Below are positions 1-6,494 of a stretch of 8,675 bases of DNA, in pieces. The first letter of the stretch is position 1. Each line of letters begins with the position of its first letter. A program made the position numbers and the translations under genes. The DNA comes from Spirochaetaceae bacterium. GTDB taxonomy: Bacteria; Spirochaetota; Spirochaetia; Treponematales; Breznakiellaceae. The notes under the pieces are model-generated. The model was not told the DNA's origin and did not search any database. It saw only the letters and a list, made by a program, of their open reading frames with translations. The stretch is from the NCBI GenBank assembly GCA_031269165.1, contig JAISZQ010000394.1:1-8675 (forward strand), given 5' to 3'.

Positions 1-330
1 ACGCCACACGCACCCTGAGCCCGCCTCCCCCGTCCGGACTGCTTCGCCGCCTCGCTCCGCGCAACGACAATGGTTCTCCCGTCATTGCGAGCGGAGCGAA
101 GCAATCCAGAAAGCAACGCGAAACGTTTGCCCGCCTTCTCCGTCTGGATTGCTTCGCCGCCTTGCGCCTCGCAATGACAATCCCCGCGTCATTGCGGGCA
201 AGTCCCCTTGTCATTGCGAGCGGAGCGAAGCAATCCAGAAGGCAACGCGAAGCGTTTGCCCGTCTTCCCCGTCTGGGTTGCTTCGCCGCCTTGCGCCTCG
301 CAATGACAATCCCCCGCATCATTGCGAGCA
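1..330. repeat. Tandem array of palindromic intergenic repeats
   Basis: Two near-identical complete units are visible. Their left arms (GTCATTGCGAGCGGAGCGAA...) start at 81 and 210, and their right arms (...GCTTCGCCGCCTTGCGCCTC then GCAATGAC) run over about 143-178 and 272-308. The period is therefore 129 bp. Within a unit the arms are imperfect inverted repeats, so each copy could fold into a long hairpin. A partial right arm precedes them (about 32-70) and left-arm stubs follow (about 189-198 and 318-330). All six frames contain spurious reading frames here with the translation CHCERSEAIQ, a well-known false protein from this kind of dispersed repeat. No gene is supported in this stretch. 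It lies downstream of the leftward CNNM-family gene. Confidence 0.85.
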
Positions 331-331
331 T

Positions 332-355
332 AAAAAAGCCGCTGTCATAACCGGC
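332..355 (-). terminator. Probable intrinsic terminator after the CNNM-family gene
   Basis: Read on the minus strand, a short GC stem (GCCG ... CGGC, loop of about 10 nt) is followed directly by six T residues, 14 bases past the stop codon of the leftward gene. The stem is only 4-5 bp, so it is a weak example. Its position and T-run fit the end of the galM-CNNM transcription unit. Confidence 0.5.
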
Positions 356-368
356 CGCCCCGCGCTCA

Positions 369-1682
369 TCACCGCTCTTTTTTTCGCACCTGCGCTTCTT
401 CGAGGCGGTGGTCTTTCACGGACAGCACGTGGATTTCCAGCGATCCGGTCTCCACAAAGACTTCTTCGCCGTCTTCGGGGACACGGCCCAGCACGCTGAA
501 CACGAAGCCGCCGAAGGTGTCGTAGTTGCCGTCCGGCTTTGCGATATGCAACGCTTCGGCGACCTTATCTATGGGAGCCCCGCCCCGGATGCAGTAGAGG
601 TTGTGCGCCTTTTTTTCGATGAGGGGCCGTTCCGCCTCGCCTGAATCATGGTTATGGAGGAAATTGCCGACCAGCTCTTCCAAGAGGTCGTTCATCGTAA
701 CGATGCCGCTCATGCTGCCGTATTCGTCGAGGACAATGGCAAAGTGAGTGCGGTTTTTCTTCATGTTGCGGAATAACACGTCCGTCTTGACCGACTCTGG
801 AATAAAAAACGGCGGGAAACAGGCGTTTTCAAGGACGTTGGCGCGGCTTTTGTCGTCCAGCCTGAAATAATCGCGCGCGCTTAAAAGACGGGTGACCTCG
901 TCCTCACTGTCGCCACATACCGGGAAAAACGTGTGCCGACTGGACTTCACCGTCTTTTCCCACGCCGCGTCGTCGTCCTCCAGCCACAGGAACACCACGT
1001 CGGTACGGTGCGTCATCACGTCGGCGGCGTTTTTGTCGTCGAAGGCGAAAATGTTGTTGATAAACTCGTGCTCGGTCTGCCGTATCGCGCCCTTCGCGCC
1101 GCCTGAGTCAATCAGGAGGCGGATATCCGCCTCGGTGAGGGTTTCCTCCGCCGCTTCGGGATTCACGCCGAGCAAGCGCAACACGGCGTTGGTGGACGCG
1201 GTGAGCAGCGACACGAGCGGCGAGCAGATGATCGACGCAACGTAGATCACCGGTCCCATCGTCACGGACAACTCGTCGGCCTTGCGCATCGCAATCCGCT
1301 TGGGCACGAGTTCCCCCAGCACGAGCGTGATATACGAGAGCAACACGGTTATCACGACGAGGCAGACCGTCTTGAGCGTGCTTTCAGGAATGGGAAGGCC
1401 GCCCAAGACGGCGGTCAGCCTTTGGGAAAAATTCTCGGCGGCAAAGGCCGAACCTAGGAAGCCCGACAACGTGATCAAGACCTGGATCGTCGCCAGAAAC
1501 TTTGCCGGGGTCTTGGTAAGGGCCAACAATTGCCGCGCGCCTTTATCCCCCTCAGAGGCGCGTTTTTCGAGTTTGGCATCATTCAGGGAGAGCAACGCGA
1601 TTTCCGCGCAAGCAAAGAAAGCGTTAATCCCAATGAGGAAAGCTTGCAACACGAGTTGCCATAACAAGGGGTCTTCTAGCAT
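369..1682 (-). CDS. CNNM/CorC-HlyC family transporter-like membrane protein with CBS domains
   Basis: 437 aa, full length for the family. Residues about 7-32, 60-80, 104-125 and 140-165 are hydrophobic and form the CNNM (DUF21) membrane domain. It carries the hallmark GELVPKR at 123-129 and the N-terminal NAFFACAEIALLSLNDAKLEK stretch. Two CBS domains follow (about 219-276 and 282-340, with DEYGSMSGIVTMNDLLEELVG at 319-339), then a C-terminal CorC_HlyC domain (about 355-430). Homologues were long labelled haemolysins (TlyC/HlyC); characterised ones (CorB, MpfA, CNNM) move or sense magnesium or other divalent cations, so Mg2+ efflux or homeostasis is the better guess. The start is fixed by an in-frame TAG shortly upstream, but no convincing Shine-Dalgarno precedes it. 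It begins 52 bp after galM, same strand, so co-transcription and perhaps coupled translation are likely. The start codon sits in a 13-bp tandem repeat. Confidence 0.9.
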   Translation of the reverse strand: MLEDPLLWQLVLQAFLIGINAFFACAEIALLSLNDAKLEKRASEGDKGARQLLALTKTPAKFLATIQVLITLSGFLGSAFAAENFSQRLTAVLGGLPIPESTLKTVCLVVITVLLSYITLVLGELVPKRIAMRKADELSVTMGPVIYVASIICSPLVSLLTASTNAVLRLLGVNPEAAEETLTEADIRLLIDSGGAKGAIRQTEHEFINNIFAFDDKNAADVMTHRTDVVFLWLEDDDAAWEKTVKSSRHTFFPVCGDSEDEVTRLLSARDYFRLDDKSRANVLENACFPPFFIPESVKTDVLFRNMKKNRTHFAIVLDEYGSMSGIVTMNDLLEELVGNFLHNHDSGEAERPLIEKKAHNLYCIRGGAPIDKVAEALHIAKPDGNYDTFGGFVFSVLGRVPEDGEEVFVETGSLEIHVLSVKDHRLEEAQVRKKER

Positions 1683-1727
1683 CGTTTTCTAGTATCGTTC
1701 TCTATCATCGTTTTCCGGCATTCGTTT
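1675..1727. repeat. Four 13-bp tandem repeats across the CNNM-family start codon
   Basis: On the plus strand the units read TCTAGCATCGTTT, TCTAGTATCGTTC, TCTATCATCGTTT and a degenerate TCCGGCATTCGTTT (14 nt). They fill almost the whole 52-bp gap between galM and the CNNM-family gene. The first unit contains the start codon of that gene (CAT at 1680-1682, read on the minus strand). Because 13 is not a multiple of three, only this copy opens the correct frame; the ATG in the third unit runs into a TAG. Confidence 0.75.
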
Positions 1728-1734
1728 TACCCGT

Positions 1735-2778
1735 TTACACCGCGCGCCCAACGTCAAACCGGAACACCGCCTGTTCATGGTAGTCGCGGTCGGGCCCGAA
1801 CAACACGCTGGGAAAAGCGGGTTGGTTTGGCGAATCGGGAAAATGCTGGGTTTCAAGGCAGAACCCGCCATGCTTGCCATAGACCGAACCGAGTTTGCCG
1901 CGGAGACCGTCAAGAAAGTTACCCGTGTAGAACTGTACGCCCGGTTGGGTGGTCTCAAGTTTTAGCACCCGGCCGCCCGCCGGTTCGTAAATCTCCGCTA
2001 CCTGCCTGAGCGTCCCGGGCTCGCCGTTCACCACATAGCAGTGGTCGTAGCCGCCTCCCGCCTCCTGCACGTCTTTCCCGATAGGCTTCCGGCTGCCGAA
2101 ATCAAACGGCGTCCCGGCCACCTGATTGAGCCTCCCCGTCGGAATGAGCGTCTCGCCAACCTCCACGATCGCATGGCCGTGGATCACCGCCTCGTGATCC
2201 AGAATCGTCCCGTTTCCCTCGCCCTTCAGGTTGAAATAGGTGTGGTTCGTCAGGTTGACCGGAGACGGCGCGTCCACCTTCGCAAAATAATCGGCCCTCA
2301 CCTCGTTGGTTTTCGTAACCCCATAGATAACCGTCGCGTGGAGGTTCCCCGGAAAGCCCTCGTCCCCGTCCGAACTGCGCAACTCAAACGCCGCATACAC
2401 GCCGTCCCCGTCACGGTACGCGTCGGCCTCCCAGACCCGCTTGTCAAACCCGCGCCGCCCGCCGTGCAACGTGTTCCCGTCCGAATTGGCAAAAAGCGCG
2501 TACCGCTTCTCGCCGATCGTAAACCCCGCCTTCCCGATGCGGTTCGCGACCCGGCCTATCGTCGCCCCCTGATAGGTCTTGTTCCGGGTATACGGGCCAA
2601 ACGTGCTGTAGCCCAGAATCACGTCATCCGCACGACCCGCCGCATCCTGAGCGTACAGCGAGACCCATGTCGCCCCAAAATCCGTCACCGAGAGGGAAAG
2701 TTCCCCCGCCTGCAACCGGTAAAGAGAGACCCGTTCCCCACTGCCCAACGTTCCAAAAAACTGCTGCGATATATTCAT
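1735..2778 (-). CDS. galM: Aldose 1-epimerase (galactose mutarotase)
   Basis: 347 aa, the usual length. It interconverts alpha and beta anomers of aldoses such as galactose and glucose in the cytoplasm, the entry step of the Leloir pathway. Family landmarks are all present: FGATWVSL near 34, GRVANRI near 75, NTLHGG with His105, NLTNHTYFNL with the catalytic acid His179, GYDHCYVV with Asp245, and FCLETQHFPDSPN with the catalytic base Glu309. No signal peptide is seen. The ATG at 2778 gives the typical N-terminus (about six residues before FGT). The gene is divergent from a sugar ABC importer and precedes the CNNM-family gene by 52 bp. Its promoter is a perfect consensus whose predicted start point falls only a few bases before the ATG, so the message may be leaderless. 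The AGAAGG that looks like a ribosome site may be mostly untranscribed. Confidence 0.95.
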   Translation of the reverse strand: MNISQQFFGTLGSGERVSLYRLQAGELSLSVTDFGATWVSLYAQDAAGRADDVILGYSTFGPYTRNKTYQGATIGRVANRIGKAGFTIGEKRYALFANSDGNTLHGGRRGFDKRVWEADAYRDGDGVYAAFELRSSDGDEGFPGNLHATVIYGVTKTNEVRADYFAKVDAPSPVNLTNHTYFNLKGEGNGTILDHEAVIHGHAIVEVGETLIPTGRLNQVAGTPFDFGSRKPIGKDVQEAGGGYDHCYVVNGEPGTLRQVAEIYEPAGGRVLKLETTQPGVQFYTGNFLDGLRGKLGSVYGKHGGFCLETQHFPDSPNQPAFPSVLFGPDRDYHEQAVFRFDVGRAV

Positions 2779-2786
2779 TTCCTTCT

Positions 2787-2815
2787 ATTATACCCCGATT
2801 CCCGCGTTATGTCAA
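2787..2815 (-). promoter_or_regulatory. Perfect consensus sigma-70 promoter for galM
   Basis: On the minus strand TTGACA (2815-2810) and TATAAT (2792-2787) are separated by exactly 17 bp. All twelve hexamer positions match consensus. Transcription would begin near 2781-2779, directly before the galM ATG at 2778. Confidence 0.88.
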
Positions 2816-2899
2816 GGCCACGCAGGACATGGACGGGTACGCGCAAGGAGAACATCATAAAAAAAAGTGCGAAAAATCGTCAAAAAATGAAAATTTCTC

Positions 2900-2929
2900 T
2901 TGACAAGACAAAAAAAGGGGTGTTATCAT
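2900..2929 (+). promoter_or_regulatory. Sigma-70 promoter of the sugar ABC importer operon
   Basis: TTGACA at 2900-2905 and TATCAT at 2924-2929, 18 bp apart. A TG at 2921-2922 makes an extended -10 (TGTTATCAT). A-rich tracts just upstream (2859-2899) could act as an UP element. The predicted start point is near 2936, giving a leader of about 70 nt before the binding-protein ATG. Confidence 0.8.
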
Positions 2930-2938
2930 AGAGATATG

Positions 2939-2952
2939 GTTGCGAATGCAAC
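2939..2952. promoter_or_regulatory. Inverted repeat at the transcription start, possible operator
   Basis: GTTGC-GAAT-GCAAC is a perfect 5-bp inverted repeat with a 4-bp centre, placed at the predicted start of the importer transcript. This is where a LacI-type or similar repressor of a sugar operon would bind. No regulator gene is present in the window, so the role is inferred from symmetry and position only. Confidence 0.35.
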
Positions 2953-2965
2953 TAAATTTTATGCT

Positions 2966-2993
2966 ATGAAAACCTATAGGATATGGTTTTCAT
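2966..2993 (+). promoter_or_regulatory. 9-bp inverted repeat ending next to the ribosome binding site
   Basis: ATGAAAACC (2966-2974) and GGTTTTCAT (2985-2993) are perfect inverse complements around a 10-nt centre. The second arm ends one base before the AGGAGG (2995-3000) of the binding-protein gene. In RNA this would be a hairpin abutting the ribosome binding site; in DNA it could be a second operator. The 9-mer GATATGGTT overlaps the right arm (2980-2988) and also occurs at 2933-2941. Confidence 0.5.
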
Positions 2994-3006
2994 GAGGAGG
3001 ATGATG

Positions 3007-4309
3007 ATGAAAAAGAGACCGCTTACAAGTCTCGTGGTTTTTGGGGTGGTATTGTCGGGTTTTTTACTGGGTGGGGGGGGGGGTGTCGCTTTTTGCCGGC
3101 GGTAAGGCCCAACCGAGCGCGTCAAGCAGCGGGCCTGTTACGCTGGAATTCTATTCATGGATGGACGAAGAGCCTTACATGACCAAACTGATCGACCAGT
3201 GGAACAAGGCGAACCCGGACATTCAGGTCCACGCCAGTTTTCCCGGGAACTTGAACGAATATCTCCAGAAAGTAACGGTCGCCCTGTCCGGTGGGGCGAA
3301 TGTCGACATTTTTTGCGTGGCAAGCCCCGGCGACAGCGCGGAATACATCAATCTGGGACAGGTACGAGAACTTGACGATCTGATGAAAAAATTCAACTAT
3401 GACGAAACGGGCGTTTCCGGCTTCCTCAACTCCTTCAGGGGAGAGTTGGGCAAGGTGTACTGCCTCCCCTACCGGAAAAGCGTTTGGACGATTTTCTACA
3501 ATAAAAAGATCTTTGACGAAGCAAAGATACCGTATCCACAAAATTATACCTGGGAAAAGTACACCGAGGTAGGCCGCCAGCTTACGAAAGGCTCAGGCGA
3601 GAACAAGACATACGGCATTCTCAACTACCAGCCGACTTCCGGCTGGTGGCGCATCGCGGCAAACACCACCGGCGCGAATAACCCGGTGATCCCCAAAGAT
3701 TTAGCCGAATTCAAAAAGGCGGCCAAACTCGTGTGGGATTGGTCTTACACGCACAACAGCCAGCCTCCGTATTCGGAGCGGACGGGGACGGCCGGCGGCG
3801 ATTATGCGGGATCATTCTCGCAGGGCAAGTTCGGTATGACCGTCTGCGGCGACTGGCTTATCCAGATGTTGAACGCCAACAACGAAACGGGCGCCGGCCT
3901 TGACTACGACATAGCCGCGTGCCCCTACTGGAGCGGGACGGAACCCTACAGTGCCGGTGTTCCCACGATGAGCATGATAACAAAGACCTCAAAACACCCG
4001 GAAGAGGCGTTCAAGTTTTTGGCCTATCTTTCCGGTATCGAAGGGGCGAAATTCCTCGCCAGTTATGGCCTGATTCCTGCCTACAGTTCGCCTGAGATAC
4101 GGACGATCTTTGAGAAACAGCTTGCCAATCCCAAAAATATAGACGTACTTTTCTCGCAGAAGGTTTACTCGCAGGCGCCGTTTGACCCGCGGTACAACCA
4201 GGGCATGAGGATTGTCAATCAGGAAATGTCCCTCTACCTGCTCAAAGAACAGGACTTGGACAAGACCTACAACACCATTGCCCAGCGCATCAAGGAAGAG
4301 GTTGAATAA
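3007..4309 (+). CDS. Sugar ABC transporter substrate-binding protein, frameshifted at a poly-G tract
   Basis: Family 1 extracellular solute-binding protein (MalE/UgpB type), about 433 aa if read as one gene. AGGAGG at 2995-3000 favours the third of three consecutive ATGs (3007). From it frame 1 encodes MKKRPLTSLVVFGVVLSGFL then glycines, a normal n-region and hydrophobic core, but stops at 3103 after 32 codons. The mature protein is in frame 2: SLFAGGKAQPS near 3085-3120, then VTLEFYSWMDEEPYMTKLID onward to the TAA at 4307. The switch lies in G11 at 3073-3083; removing one G, or adding two, fuses a complete signal peptide to the mature domain, with cleavage likely after SLFA. No lipobox Cys is seen in the fused frame, so a soluble periplasmic protein is expected. 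Mature-domain landmarks include LPYRKSVWTIFYNKKIFDEA, GKFGMTVCGDW and SKHPEEAFKFLAYLSG. A TTG at 3041 opens frame 2 but lacks a signal peptide and ribosome site. The substrate cannot be named; the galM neighbour suggests an aldose or oligosaccharide. Confidence 0.85.
3073..3083 (+). repeat. Poly-G tract (G11) in the signal-peptide code
   Basis: Eleven consecutive G residues separate the secretion-signal frame from the mature-protein frame of the binding-protein gene. With 11 Gs the gene is OFF; 7, 10 or 13 would be ON. It is by far the longest G-run in the window (the next is six, near 6953). Confidence 0.95.
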
Positions 4310-4324
4310 CAATCGCGTAAGGCT

Positions 4325-4379
4325 GGCTGTTTCAAAATCGCGCGCGGTTAACGCGATGTCAATGCGTTTTGAAACAGCC
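4325..4379. repeat. Long inverted repeat between binding-protein and permease genes
   Basis: Perfect 13-bp arms GGCTGTTTCAAAA (4325-4337) and TTTTGAAACAGCC (4367-4379) enclose a second hairpin, either TCGCG (4338-4342) with CGCGA (4352-4356) or CGCG-GTTAA-CGCG (4343-4355). There is no T-run, so it is not a standard terminator. It begins 15 bp after the binding-protein stop and ends 11 bp before the permease ribosome site. That position suits an RNA-stabilising or partly terminating element that gives more binding protein than permease, as REP sequences do in malE-malF. Its arm core resembles the palindrome at 8191-8231. Confidence 0.8.
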
Positions 4380-4404
4380 GCGCTTATTACAAGGAGGCAG
4401 AGCA

Positions 4405-5301
4405 ATGAAGACCGGGAAAAAACCCATAAACAGGCGGCAACGCTCGCAGAATATTAACGCCTTACTTTTCCTCTTGCCCTGCGGCGTGGGATTTTTGGTG
4501 TTTATCGTATATCCGCTTATCGTTTCTCTGGTTCTCTGTTTCATGGACTGGAACGGTTTTACCGCGATGCAATTCGTCGGCCTTGACAATTTCGCGCGTA
4601 TGTTCCGGGACAGCAATTTCAAAATAGCGTTCTGGAACAACATCGTATACACCTTCGGCACGGTTCCGCTCACCATCGTTTTTGCGCTTCTCCTTGCGTG
4701 CGTGATGAACGCCAAGATAAAAGGCATCGGTGTCTTTCGCGTGATCTTTTATCTGCCGAACATCACCGCCATCATCGCCATAAGCATTGTTTGGGTGACT
4801 ATTTTTGCCCAGTATGGGCCTATAAACCGGCTTTTGACGGCACTTGGCGTGGAAAATCCGCCGGGCTGGATAAACTCGCCCCGATGGGCGCTCCCGTCGG
4901 TGATGATTGTCAGCATCTGGCGGGCGATGGGATACTACGCGATTATTCTGCTTGCCGGATTACAGGGAATTCCCGGCACCTTGTACGAGGCGGCAAGCAT
5001 TGAAGGCGCGGGCCCTTTCACGAAGTTCTTCAAAATTACGGTGCCGATGCTCTCGCCCTCCATTTTCTTTTGTGTGGTGATGAACATGATTGCCTCGTTC
5101 CAAGTGTTCGATTCCATTGTGGCGATGACCCAGGGCGGGCCGGGAAGAGCCACCAACGTGCTGGTGTATCATATTTATATCACGGCCTTTGAAAACCGGC
5201 GTTTTGGTTACGCCTCGTCAATGGCCTATGTTCTTTTCGCGGTGATTTTGATATTCACCCTCATCCAATTTGCGGGACAGAAAAAATGGGTAAACTACTA
5301 A
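4405..5301 (+). CDS. Sugar ABC transporter permease, MalF/UgpA type
   Basis: 298 aa inner-membrane subunit that, with the next gene product, forms the channel of a CUT1-type sugar importer. About six hydrophobic segments are visible (near 18-46, 79-102, 110-136, 163-187, 218-240 and 272-290). The cytoplasmic EAA loop, which docks the ATPase, is at 195-214 (EAASIEGAGPFTKFFKITVP). MTQGGPGRATNVLVY at 241-255 is typical of the family. The start is ATG 4405, with AAGGAGG at 4391-4397 seven bases before it. An upstream in-frame ATG at 4369 lies inside the inverted-repeat arm and has no ribosome site, so it was rejected. The end overlaps the next permease by 16 bp, which points to coupled translation. 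No ATPase gene lies in the operon. Confidence 0.93.
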   Translation: MKTGKKPINRRQRSQNINALLFLLPCGVGFLVFIVYPLIVSLVLCFMDWNGFTAMQFVGLDNFARMFRDSNFKIAFWNNIVYTFGTVPLTIVFALLLACVMNAKIKGIGVFRVIFYLPNITAIIAISIVWVTIFAQYGPINRLLTALGVENPPGWINSPRWALPSVMIVSIWRAMGYYAIILLAGLQGIPGTLYEAASIEGAGPFTKFFKITVPMLSPSIFFCVVMNMIASFQVFDSIVAMTQGGPGRATNVLVYHIYITAFENRRFGYASSMAYVLFAVILIFTLIQFAGQKKWVNY

Positions 5302-6134
5302 TCAAAGCAAAAACGCGGGAGTTCGCGGCGAAACTCTTTGTCTATCTGATCATGTCCGCGATGGCGATCACTATGGTCATTCCGTTCGTCTGGATGCTGT
5401 CCGGCTCGCTCAAGACCGAAACAACACTGTTCGCGCTCCCCTTCAAACTGATTCCCGAACACCCCCGCTGGGGCAACTACGCCGACGTCTGGACGCGGGT
5501 TCCTTACGGCCTCTTTTACATCAACTCCGCCAAGATTTCCGTTTTCGCCACCATCGGACAGCTTGTAGTCTGCTCGCTCGGCGCCTACGCCCTGGCCCGC
5601 ATCAACTTTCCGCACCGGGACAAAATCTTCCTGCTCTTCCTTGCCACCATGATGATCCCCAATCAGGTAACGATGATCCCGCAGTACCAATTGATACGGC
5701 TGTTTCATTTGACCGACACGCATACGGCGCTGATTCTGCTCAGGCTTTTTAGTCCCTTCGGGGTCTTTATGCTGCGGCAGTTTTTCCTCACCATACCGAT
5801 GGAACTTTCAGAGTCGGCCCGCATTGACGGCTGCAACGAGTTTACCATCTATGCAAAGATAGTCCTGCCTTTGTCAAAACCGGCTCTTGCAACGCTGACG
5901 GTTTTTACGTTCATGGGCGCGTGGAACGATTTTATGGGGCCGCTCATCTATCTGAACAGCAAGGAACGCTACACGTTGCAACTGGGCATCCGTTATTTCC
6001 AGCAGGTCTACGGCACCGAATACACGCTGGTCATGGCGGCGACCGCCCTTTCGCTTATTCCCGTGATAATCGTCTACCTCTTTGCCCAGCGTTATTTCAT
6101 AGAAGGCGTTGCGACTTCCGGCATGAAAGGGTAG
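5286..6134 (+). CDS. Sugar ABC transporter permease, MalG/UgpE type
   Basis: 282 aa, the second channel subunit of the importer. Hydrophobic segments lie near 16-40, 86-106, 113-134, 146-170, 198-222 and 248-270. The EAA-type loop is ESARIDGCNEFTIYAKIVLP at 176-195, and the C-terminus RYFIEGVATSGMKG is the standard MalG-family ending. The ATG at 5286 lies within the last 16 bp of the previous gene. Only a weak GGGACAG precedes it, so translation is probably re-initiation from the upstream permease, which keeps the two subunits near 1:1. The operon ends here. A shared ATPase of the MsiK/UgpC kind from elsewhere in the genome is needed to power the transporter. Confidence 0.93.
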   Translation: MGKLLIKAKTREFAAKLFVYLIMSAMAITMVIPFVWMLSGSLKTETTLFALPFKLIPEHPRWGNYADVWTRVPYGLFYINSAKISVFATIGQLVVCSLGAYALARINFPHRDKIFLLFLATMMIPNQVTMIPQYQLIRLFHLTDTHTALILLRLFSPFGVFMLRQFFLTIPMELSESARIDGCNEFTIYAKIVLPLSKPALATLTVFTFMGAWNDFMGPLIYLNSKERYTLQLGIRYFQQVYGTEYTLVMAATALSLIPVIIVYLFAQRYFIEGVATSGMKG

Positions 6135-6431
6135 CGCGAAGGTTTTGCGCGCAATCGCGCATAACACCCGACGACGGCTCTGTTCGTGCGGTTCGCGGTC
6201 ACCACCCGTTTTTATGCATTTGGCAAAGAGATTGTCGTAATGCGGCGAAAAAGACGGCGGGTCATAATGACACACTTTTTTCGGGGAGACGCGAAATTGG
6301 GTAAAAAGGACACGCTTTATAAAAGTCATGCCACCTCCTAAAACTTTACACATCATCTGGGAACAACCTAATTTGTTATAACATAACAACTTGCAAAAAT
6401 AATATATGTTCTCTCATTCTGGCACGATATA
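6135..6431. other. Intergenic region between the importer operon and the sigma factor gene
   Basis: About 360 bp separate the two genes and no plus-strand gene is supported here. GCGCGA (6134-6139) and TCGCGC (6155-6160) can pair around TTGCGCGCAA, but no T-run follows, so termination of the operon is uncertain. On the minus strand ACCTCCT at 6333-6339 places AGGAGG four bases before an ATG at 6329. That reading frame continues antisense into the permease gene to 5874 with no recognisable protein. TTGTTA-TAACA-TAACAA around 6373-6389 is a small inverted repeat in an AT-rich patch just upstream of the sigma gene promoter. Confidence 0.5.
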
Positions 6432-6440
6432 TGCTATATA
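6432..6440 (+). promoter_or_regulatory. Extended -10 promoter of the sigma factor gene
   Basis: TGCTATATA matches the extended -10 pattern TGnTATAAT with one mismatch, and no good -35 hexamer lies 16-18 bp upstream. Transcription would start near 6447 and give a leader of about 48 nt. AAGAAT-GGC (6443-6451) and GCC-GTT-ATTCTT (6458-6469) form an imperfect hairpin at the start of that leader. Confidence 0.5.
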
Positions 6441-6494
6441 GAAAGAATGGCATTAACGCCGTTATTCTTGCTTATGGTTTGATAAGGAGGAACC

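Noticed and set aside
1..330. CRISPR array
   Set aside because: The repeated units are about 129 bp with imperfect internal symmetry and no short repeat/unique spacer alternation; no cas genes are present.
149..499. Two plus-strand reading frames (149-499 and 162-350) with CHCERSEAIQ-like translation
   Set aside because: They translate palindromic repeats and then the antisense strand of the CNNM-family gene; no ribosome site and a known false-gene pattern.
2041..2931. Long plus-strand frame of 296 codons
   Set aside because: It is the antisense shadow of galM plus the control region; galM has all catalytic motifs, and this frame has no recognisable domain.
3041..3103. TTG 3041 as true start of the binding protein
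   Set aside because: It gives an N-terminus without basic residues, hydrophobic core or ribosome site, while AGGAGG and ATG 3007 open a proper signal peptide in the other frame.
4369..4404. ATG 4369 as start of the first permease
   Set aside because: It lies inside the inverted-repeat arm with no ribosome site; ATG 4405 has AAGGAGG at good spacing and the usual permease N-terminus.
5298..5723. Minus-strand frame of 141 codons opposite the second permease
   Set aside because: Pure antisense shadow of a gene with clear family motifs; charged, repetitive composition and no domain.
6134..6160. GCGCGA/TCGCGC stem as the importer operon terminator
   Set aside because: No T-run follows and the alternative TTGCGCGCAA pairing competes; kept only as an intergenic remark.
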